From Hemibagrus wyckioides (Eukaryota; Chordata; Actinopteri; Siluriformes; Bagridae), in assembly GCF_019097595.1 (NCBI RefSeq), contig NC_080710.1, positions 28,704,280 to 28,768,279 on the forward strand: DNA of 64,000 nucleotides. The letters run 5' to 3'. Both the position numbers and the translations under genes were made by a program. Below, piece by piece: positions 57,545 to 64,000 of this stretch; position 1 is the stretch's first letter, and each line of letters begins with the position of its first letter. Under the pieces are notes generated by a model, which was not told the DNA's origin, ran no database searches, and worked only from the letters and a program-made list of their open reading frames with translations.

Positions 57545-58010
57545 CAGGACATGATGGCAAGTAGAGTAGCGCTTCTTTTCAGAGACAGGTTAATGAAGTA
57601 ATAAAACACAGCTGAGTCCAGACAGACAGGTGTCTACCCATACAGATACATCACGCCAGCACAGACACTTAACAATGCAGAGCTCCTGCTAATAGCATGC
57701 TGCATATAGCTCCAGCTCTTTTCCTAATAGGACCTCGTTTAATCTGTCCCTCATCCCGTAGAGAGGGAGGACAGCTATGAAAGCACTCAGCTTGACAACT
57801 AAGCACAATTTTTTTTTGTCATTTTTCCCTTTTGACCAGAGGATAATCGATATCAGACAGGCCTCCTTGCCATGCGATTAGCCAGGCATGTGCATAATTG
57901 AGGTGCTTACCATCAATCAGACGTGGCCAGCCTGGCGAGATCAGGCTTCAGTCTAGCACCGGAGATGGAGAGGAGAGAATGAAGCCACGCTTTGCACATC
58001 CTTGGGGTCT
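57545..58010. other. Candidate conserved non-coding element
   Basis: Repeat-free, with GAGGATAATCGATATCAGAC, CATGCGATTAGCCAGGCATG, TGCATAATTGAGGTGC and ACCATCAATCAGACG. No coding frame. One of the best CNE candidates in the window. Confidence 0.4.
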
Positions 58011-58299
58011 CTTAAGACGTTTTCTTGCTTGGCCAGCATACTCATCCCTGTGCTAAGGATCAGTTCTGGACTTGTTGCTAGGATGGTGTCGTCATGTCAG
58101 CTTGTTTCTAGTCATTTCTTCCTTAATCTCTCTTTTTTCTTTGTTGAATTGAAACAAAAACGCAGCTTGTCGTGTTAAAGAGAAACCAGAAAACCAGTCT
58201 TCTCTGTCCTCAATTTGCATCTGATAGTGGAGACTCCTTTTACTCACAGAAATCTTGTGATTGTGCAAAACGTCTGCTCTATACAAGATGTTGGCCCTA
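58011..58299. other. Single-copy stretch
   Basis: No recognised feature. Confidence 0.4.
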
Positions 58300-58640
58300 T
58301 ACAAATTGTTGCTATAGAAACATAACATATTAGGATAAATCTATTAAAATAAACCTGTGATTTGTATTACAGCTTGAATCATTTGAATCATTAGAACCTT
58401 CTGACCAATCAGAGTCAAGAATTAAACAAACAATCGAAATTAAATATAACAATCAGAAAACTGTCCTTTTATGTTATGCATCTTCTGTGGAAGGCTCTAT
58501 GCATGTTGTTGTTGCTATAGAAACCATAACTACTAGGATGTAAACGTGATTGAACTTCTATCAAATCTGCTGTTATAGAACCTTATAGAACACCTTCTGA
58601 CCAATCAGAGTCCAATTGAATTCAACATAATATAGCAACA
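58300..58640. repeat. Tandem duplication, period about 200 bp
   Basis: TTGTTGCTATAGAAAC, CATAAC-TA-TAGGAT and CCTTCTGACCAATCAGAGTC occur in order at about 58306-58410 and again at about 58509-58610 (offsets 203 and 196 bp). The CCAATCAGA phrase also appears near 38.84 kb. Confidence 0.75.
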
Positions 58641-58990
58641 AAACGTCTGCATTTTTAACATACCTCATTTTTATATGACCTTTGTGGTACATGAAACAGA
58701 AACAAGAAGTAGACATAAAGAAAGGTAAAGTAAGTGAATATATTATTATATTAAAAATCCAAAGTGAGAAGTTTTACATATTCACCTGATGTGAATCGCT
58801 CTTCTCCTGGACCATTCTTTACTGGCAAGAACCATTAACTCTGTGAAATAATAAAATCTTAAGGCCTTTTCACACGTCTACCTCTTTCCCCTTCAATCCA
58901 TTGTAACTGAAGGTAAGGTACATTTCCATACATTAAGCTACTCAATTATTTGAGTGATTTGATGATTCATTCAGACCGACTCGTTACGAA
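58641..58990. other. Single-copy stretch
   Basis: AT-rich; no recognised feature. Confidence 0.4.
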
Positions 58991-58994
58991 TCTA

Positions 58995-59432
58995 CTACAC
59001 GCACGACATGCCATTGATCTCCAGACACAATAAAACCTGATCGATATGTTCAAATGAGTGTACACCCCTCCACCAGCACTCATCACATACATGTGTACTC
59101 AGGCTTTTACTTTCTCTTTCAAGTGCAATCTGTTGGCCTTCGTCTGATTTGAGAATTGTAGTAGCACCTATCGATTTGAACAAGATCCCCTGAGGAAAGA
59201 CCGCGGAGCTGTCGTACACCCGGGCTTCCTCTTTCGTGGCCGAGTCGAATTTCTGCCCTAATGTTTTCTGACACTTGTGTTCACTAGTAATGATCACCTT
59301 TGGGGCTTTTCCGTCGTGTTCGTCTCGGTGAAGGCTGCCTGCAAAACAGAGATCAATAACACAGTTGGAGAGGCTTCTTTCTCTTCCGCCATGTTTCTCT
59401 GTCTGATCCGCCTGAGCGCCTACTCTGGCCCC
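58995..59432 (-). CDS. Orphan open reading frame, 145 codons, no ATG; weak candidate exon or old pseudogene
   Basis: Open from just after a stop at 59433-59435 to a TAG at 58995. There is no in-frame ATG near the left end. It reads through SLSNCVIDLCFAGSL and KAPKVIITSEHKCQ to VYDSSAVFPQGILF; I do not recognise the family. In another frame a well-placed ATG at 59390-59392 (AACATGGCGG, Kozak-like) opens only 32 codons. A plausible splice acceptor (TCTCTGTTTTGCAG, minus, about 59340) lies inside. It could be an exon, a fragment of a retrocopied gene, or chance; composition is more codon-like than most frames here. Confidence 0.2.
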   Translation of the reverse strand, partial: GARVGAQADQTEKHGGRERSLSNCVIDLCFAGSLHRDEHDGKAPKVIITSEHKCQKTLGQKFDSATKEEARVYDSSAVFPQGILFKSIGATTILKSDEGQQIALERESKSLSTHVCDECWWRGVHSFEHIDQVLLCLEINGMSCV

Positions 59433-59544
59433 TTAAGAGCTCTTTTCCTCTTTGTTGCCTTCAAGGGGTCACCCGGTTGCTCTCTCTCTGTCACACACAC
59501 ACATAGATACATCACTCTGAGATACATTGAAACCACCTGCCTAA

Positions 59545-60305
59545 TGTGTAGGCCACCAAAACAAACAGCTCTGAGCTATCGAGGTACAGACTCCACTAGA
59601 CCCCTGAAGGTGTGCTGTGGTATCTGGCACCTGGACATTAGCAACAGATCCTTTAAGTCCTGTTGTGAGGTGGAGCCTTCATGGATCAGACTTGTTTGTC
59701 CAGTTTATCCCACAGATACTCGATCAGATTGAGATCTAAGGAATTTGAAAGCCATGTCAACACCTTGAACTCCTTGCCATGATTCTCAAACCATCCCTGA
59801 ACCATTTTTGCAGTGTGGCAGGGAGCATTATCCTGCTGAAAGAGGACTCTGCCCTTAGGGAATACTGTTGCCATGAACTTGGTCTACAGAAATGTTTAGG
59901 TAGGTGGTACATGCCAAAGTGGCATACACATGAATGCCAGGACCTAACCTTTACCAGCAGAACATTACCCAGAGAATCACACTACCTCCTCCGGCTTCCC
60001 TTCTTCCCATAGTGCCACCTCTTCTCCTGGTAAGTGACACACATTAGACCAGGCCACGTCTATTTGCTCCACGGTCCAGTTTTGATGCTCACATGCCCAT
60101 TGTGGGTGTTTTCAGTGGTGGACAGGGGTCAGCATGGGCACTCTGCAGATACACAGATTGGACCAGCAATACCCATGATCCTGGTGCCGATTGATCTTCC
60201 TTGGACCACTTTTGGTGGTTTCTAACCACAGCATACAGGGAACTCACTATTTTGGCTACAACCATCACAATTGTTAAAGTCACTCAAATCCTTACGCTTG
60301 CTAAT
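59545..60305 (-). pseudogene. Decayed Tc1-like transposase (copy C)
   Basis: The start codon position (60303-60305) reads ATT instead of ATG. The best-preserved part is 59686-59874, with FQQDNAPCHTAK (second D kept) and LNLIEYLWDKLDKQV (E kept), separated by 36 residues. Many frameshifts and deletions lie elsewhere, including the WSDES region. Same family as copies A and B, distinct from the DD34E element at 47.4 kb. Confidence 0.85.
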
Positions 60306-60433
60306 TTTTATCCAAGAACTGACTGTTCTCTTGCTGTCTAATATACCTCACCCTTTAACAGGTGCCACTGGTACAAGATAATCGCCGTTATTCACGTCAC
60401 CTGTCATTGGGTTTTAATGTTATGGCTGATCGC
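59545..60433 (-). mobile_element. Tc1-like transposon copy C, full span but heavily decayed
   Basis: The right terminus TTTTAATGTTATGGCTGATC (ending about 60433) is the inverted form of the copy A and B terminus. The left end (about 59530-59545, ATTGAAACCACCTGCCTAAT) is degraded. The span agrees with an old element that has accumulated deletions. Confidence 0.85.
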
Positions 60434-60439
60434 TCTAAA

Positions 60440-60751
60440 GTGTCGAGATTGTTGGCACTCTAAACACTCTCCTGATGTCCTGCCAGACATTTAAGGGGAA
60501 ATCTGTGTGCACAAATGTATAACTCTTCATAATGCGAGCCTCTTTTCCTGCCTTTACATGCCTTCGTTTCTGCTTTTTTTTTCCCCATTGCTTTTAGAAG
60601 AAATAAGGCGCTGATGGCAAGATTGCAGGGACATCCATTTACAGAATATGGCACTTGACAGGAAGACATGTTTCATTCGCTGTGCACGTGGCACGTCTGA
60701 CTGCAGCCCGTCAGCAGAACTCAAGCCGTCAGCGGGCTTGTGATGGGAAAG
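60440..60751. other. Single-copy stretch
   Basis: Short poly-T at 60577-60587; no gene. Confidence 0.4.
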
Positions 60752-60867
60752 ATTGTGTGTGTGTGTGTGTGTGTGTGTGAATTAAACCCTGCTGTTGTAC
60801 ACATCTACAGGTTTTATACAGGTTTTCATCTACTCTTATCCATCATAACCGTGCAGGCACTGACTAG

Positions 60868-60902
<35 letters not shown>

Positions 60903-61080
60903 AGTTCATATCCAATCAGAAGACAATGACTATGACATAAATGAACTGGCATCGATACCTGCTGTGGGATCTGCGGCAGCTTGGCAAGCATCTCGATTCA
61001 CTGTTACACTATTCCCCATTTCCCATCTCAGAGATTATGTTTTCTACTCAAGCTTATTATGAAGCCAGTGACTGGGTATA

Positions 61081-61116
<36 letters not shown>

Positions 61117-61224
61117 AGAGCCACGCTTGGGTGTTAGCATTTGTCACTTCTCGGCTGCAACGACACCCGTCTTCCCTGCTAGTTCTTAGAGAACGAAACA
61201 CATGTGCATGCCCTCTGGTCCTGT

Positions 61225-61253
<29 letters not shown>
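60752..61253. repeat. Cluster of (GT)n and (CA)n microsatellites
   Basis: GT runs at about 60755-60779, 60870-60901 and 61084-61115, and a CA run at about 61227-61252, within 500 bp. Confidence 0.9.
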
Positions 61254-61258
<5 letters not shown>

Positions 61259-61828
61259 CACATCATAAAACCGGAGTAATTAATTGTGTCACATCACACT
61301 CATTTAGTGAGCTATCTCTCAGCATTAGCCCTGTTTTCCGCTGCTAAGCCTCACGCTGTATTACGCCGTGTCACGCCGAATGACTTCCTCAGGTTTCGGG
61401 TTCTACAGCTTCTTCCAACATTTCCTTTTTTTCCCTCGCTCTCTTTTTCGAACTGCATTTGTATTGAAGAAGAAAAAAAAACATTCCCTGCAGAGCCGTG
61501 CCAATTTCAGCTTTTGTTAAAACGTGTGAAGTACATTTGTAATTTAATAAACCTCATTAACGGGAAATTAAAAGGGAAGGTTTGATGAGGATGGTTAGAG
61601 GGGCTCCGAGTGCCATTCCTTACTATTTTTTCCATTCCTTACTATTCACTAATCACCAAACAAAAGACTTCTAAATACAATTCTACAGGAGAACAAAGTA
61701 ACAAATACGGAATGTGAGACAGAGCGTGTGGAAGAAATGAAACATGCTCATATGGAGAAATAATCAACAGCAAGGTGAGGTGGTTTGATACATCCACACA
61801 TGAAGCACTAGAATATTCCTCAAGTCTG
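61254..61828. other. Single-copy stretch
   Basis: The part around 61530-61580 (TTTGTAATTTAATAAACC, CATTAACGGG) is CNE-like. No gene. Confidence 0.35.
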
Positions 61829-61830
61829 TA

Positions 61831-62381
61831 CAGTGGAACCTCGGCATAGGAATTTAATTCATTCTGGAGCTGAAAATTTGTATAGCGAAACGAATTTTTT
61901 CCAGAAGAAATAATGTAAATGCAGATAACCCCTTCCAGAAATATGACCAATACGAAGTGTATGGAAACTGTATGGCTGCTCACAAAGAACTGACCCAAGC
62001 CCAGCATTCCATGTCAAGGCTCCTCACAGGAAGTCGTGCCACCAAGCTTGGACTAAAAATAGAACAGACCACCCACGCCACCAATCTGTTAACAAAAAAA
62101 ACGCCCAAAAAATCACCTAGCTTATGAACGCATGGCCAAGGTAATGTTGGTATCGTGGGTTGACTCTTTCCAAACAGTTTTCGCTGACTGAAAAACAATC
62201 GTAAACTCACTTCGCTTGGTTTTCCACTGACGCTAACAGGTTTTGAAAGGCTCCCAGACGTACACGTGACTTAGCTGGCGTTTGATTCGGTCCGTTCCTT
62301 TGCCGAAAATGCTTCGTATACCCATGCAAATTTCTTGCAAAATTTCAATTCTTAAGATGAAAATTTGCTGAGGTTCTACTG
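61831..62381. mobile_element. TA-flanked MITE, 551 bp
   Basis: The left end CAGTGGAACCTCGGCATAGG and the reverse complement of the right end CAGTAGAACCTCAGCAAATT form imperfect TIRs. Both ends are flanked by TA (61829-61830 and 62382-62383). No transposase is encoded. CAGT termini plus TA duplication fit the Tc1/mariner superfamily, perhaps the pogo/Tigger branch (inference). Confidence 0.85.
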
Positions 62382-62439
62382 TACATTGAAGTCTGTTGCA
62401 GGAATTTGCTCCTGTTTGGTTGTGTCCATCATGTTCCAC

Positions 62440-62830
62440 TCCACAGTGGTGGTTAATATGAAGCTCATATGAAAATAGACACTCAAAGCTTTAAGAATTT
62501 GTAGTGTTTCATAAGTATTTCTGTTTTTCCCTATCCTACTAGGAGCAATATATGGCTAGAAAAGTTCCCGAAAATAAAAACGGATAGTTATTTGTCACAC
62601 GAATGGTTTTGTCTTCAAAGTAAATGTTGATATCAAACCTATTTCTGCTCCCAGAGATGCTCCAAGTGCTTGTTAATAACCATAAGCAGCTAAAATTCAG
62701 TGTAAGGTTCTCCAACAGAGGGAAAAGCACAGAAAAAACCAACAGACTCATTTTATATCAGACTCGCAGGCAGAACAACATTCATACTGAATGGAAATGT
62801 CCCATAAGTCAACTCACCAGTGAGTGTACT
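62440..62830 (-). repeat. Dispersed repeat of unassigned family, copy 2
   Basis: Reverse-complement match to 36040-36480 (landmarks listed there). The best-conserved part is 62470-62550. Starts about 60 bp after the MITE. Confidence 0.75.
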
Positions 62831-62838
62831 GGTAAAAA

Positions 62839-62849
62839 GGGTGTGTGTG

Positions 62850-62880
<31 letters not shown>

Positions 62881-62882
62881 GT
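62839..62882. repeat. (GT)n microsatellite
   Basis: GT run with TTTGTCTG interruption. Confidence 0.95.
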
Positions 62883-63424
62883 GGCTGGGGAAAAGAGTCT
62901 TTGAGAAGAATCACTTTTTAACCATTTACAGTTACATCTGATGTTTAAAGAACGATTGTTTTCTTTTATTACTTACGTTATAGCAAGGTCTTCACCTTCA
63001 CCTCGTGAACGATTTTTAAACCTCCGATGACGTAGCTGTACCTGTGAATGAGTTGTTACCATAGAAACGATGAACCCACTCCGTCTGTGTGACTTCATGT
63101 GAATTAATGGGATGTTTTTCCTTAACGGTGTGGAATATTTCTGAGTAAAAATGATTAATTAAAATAAGAGTACTGAACATTATAAAGCATTACTTTACAA
63201 TTCAGCCATCACCATCATTACATCCGCTAATGTAATTACGTCTTAACGAGGACTGCGGTTACGCGACGGCGCTGCGCTTTATGCAAATTGCCTTCCTCTT
63301 GCCCTGAGTTATCTAGGAATGAAACTAATATGATAGTCGAGTCGAAGCGATTAGCAGAGGATATAATATTCTTCGAACAGCACAAAACAGTGCCTGAGGA
63401 CGTGTCGGGGTGTTCTTTTAACCA
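62883..63424. other. Single-copy block, possible CNE at 63225-63340
   Basis: Contains CGCTAATGTAATTACGTC and CGCTTTATGCAAATTGCC; ATGCAAAT is the octamer (POU) motif. No coding frame of note. Confidence 0.35.
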
Positions 63425-63625
63425 TGGGTGTGTGTGTGTGTGTGTGTGTGTGTTATAGATCTGTACACATCTCATTAATTTAAAGTCTTCATTTACTCTT
63501 TAAAACACAAATGTAATCCAACAGATTGCTCAGTCACATCATTCTTCTGCTTTTACTGTGTTTCTATATGTGTGTCATTAAACATAGCTTACTTAAGATC
63601 TGTGTGTGTGTGTGTGTGTGTGTGA
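63425..63625. repeat. Two (GT)n microsatellites
   Basis: GT runs at 63427-63452 and 63600-63624. Confidence 0.95.
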
Positions 63626-63850
63626 ATAAAACACAGTGTTGTCCTGGTATAAGAAAATAATCATCGATGAGTTGCTGTGATGTATCCTGAGTGTGTTTTT
63701 TTTTCTCTCATAATCTCATTCCTTATGTGTTAAAAAATATTTATTGTTTTTTATCCATTTAGAGTCACAATTAATATTGTGGAGCATCTCTGGAGGAGGA
63801 TCCTGGTATTATATGCATTATAGCAGCTTTATAGATAGTCGTTCCCTCAT
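63626..63850. other. Single-copy stretch
   Basis: Poly-T at 63697-63706; nothing recognised. Confidence 0.4.
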
Positions 63851-63854
63851 CAAC

Positions 63855-64000
63855 TCTCTCACTCTGTCTCTGTCTCCCTCTCTCTACCCCCCATCTCTCT
63901 CTGTCCCTCTCTCTTTCTGTCGCTCTCTGTCTTCCTCTCTCTACCCCCGTTTCTCTCTCTGTCCCTCTCTCTTTCTGTCGCTCTCTGTCTTCCTCTCTCT
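63855..64000. repeat. Pyrimidine-rich tandem array, 58-bp period, open at window end
   Basis: GTCCCTCTCTCTTTCTGTCG occurs at 63903 and 63961, with the same CTCTCTGTCTTCCTCTCTCT after each. The array continues past the window. Confidence 0.85.

Noticed and set aside
1..64000. CRISPR array, operons, ribosome binding sites, bacterial insertion sequences
   Set aside because: Sequence texture is that of a vertebrate genome; the tandem repeats lack spacer-repeat alternation with unique spacers, and no bacterial-type genes are present.

Overview
This window looks like non-coding DNA from a ray-finned fish, most likely an ostariophysan such as a catfish. The signs are fish-type Tc1-like transposons, several tRNA-derived SINE families, a very high density of (CA)n/(GT)n, (TTTA)n, (CT)n and (AT)n microsatellites, an AT-rich background, and widely spaced GC-richer blocks of single-copy DNA. 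The species call is inference from repeat families recognised from memory; no database search was possible. I see no convincing host protein-coding gene. The long open frames are artefacts of simple repeats (40.3-41.6 kb, 21.5-22.2 kb, 54.1-54.6 kb) or minisatellites (4.1-4.8 kb, 48.8-49.2 kb), or are decayed transposases. One unassigned minus-strand open frame (58995-59432) is listed as a weak candidate.

Layout: 0-5.8 kb holds a tandem duplication at the left edge, (GT)n tracts, a MITE-like relic running into a 21-bp minisatellite, a Tc1 relic and a SINE. 6-16 kb is mostly single copy with simple repeats; 10.5-11.9 kb and 15.7-15.9 kb look like conserved non-coding elements (CNEs). 16-22 kb has a dispersed repeat, a SINE, local duplications, a GACA/GATA tract and long AT and CT tracts. 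23.0-24.7 kb is a nest of Tc1-type elements closed by a SINE. 25-31 kb is single copy with two SINEs and CNE-like blocks. 31.5-33.2 kb is a large inverted pair of minisatellite arms, followed by a non-autonomous Tc1-like element whose left terminus is tandemly repeated. 34-40 kb has CNE-like blocks, an apparently unclassified dispersed repeat, a LINE-like tail and a SINE. 40.34-41.58 kb is a homopurine satellite. 44.8-47.1 kb is a locally duplicated block with SINE insertions. 47.4-48.7 kb is a nearly intact Tc1-like transposon, followed by a 31-bp minisatellite. 49.7-58 kb has CNE-like blocks and another dead Tc1. 59-64 kb has the orphan frame, a third dead Tc1 of the same family, a TA-flanked MITE and an inverted second copy of the unclassified repeat.

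Functionally this reads as a gene-poor interval or large intron. The parts most likely to matter to the host are the candidate CNEs, which carry homeodomain-type TAATTA motifs. The parts that best record its history are the transposon nests and the several tandem arrays.
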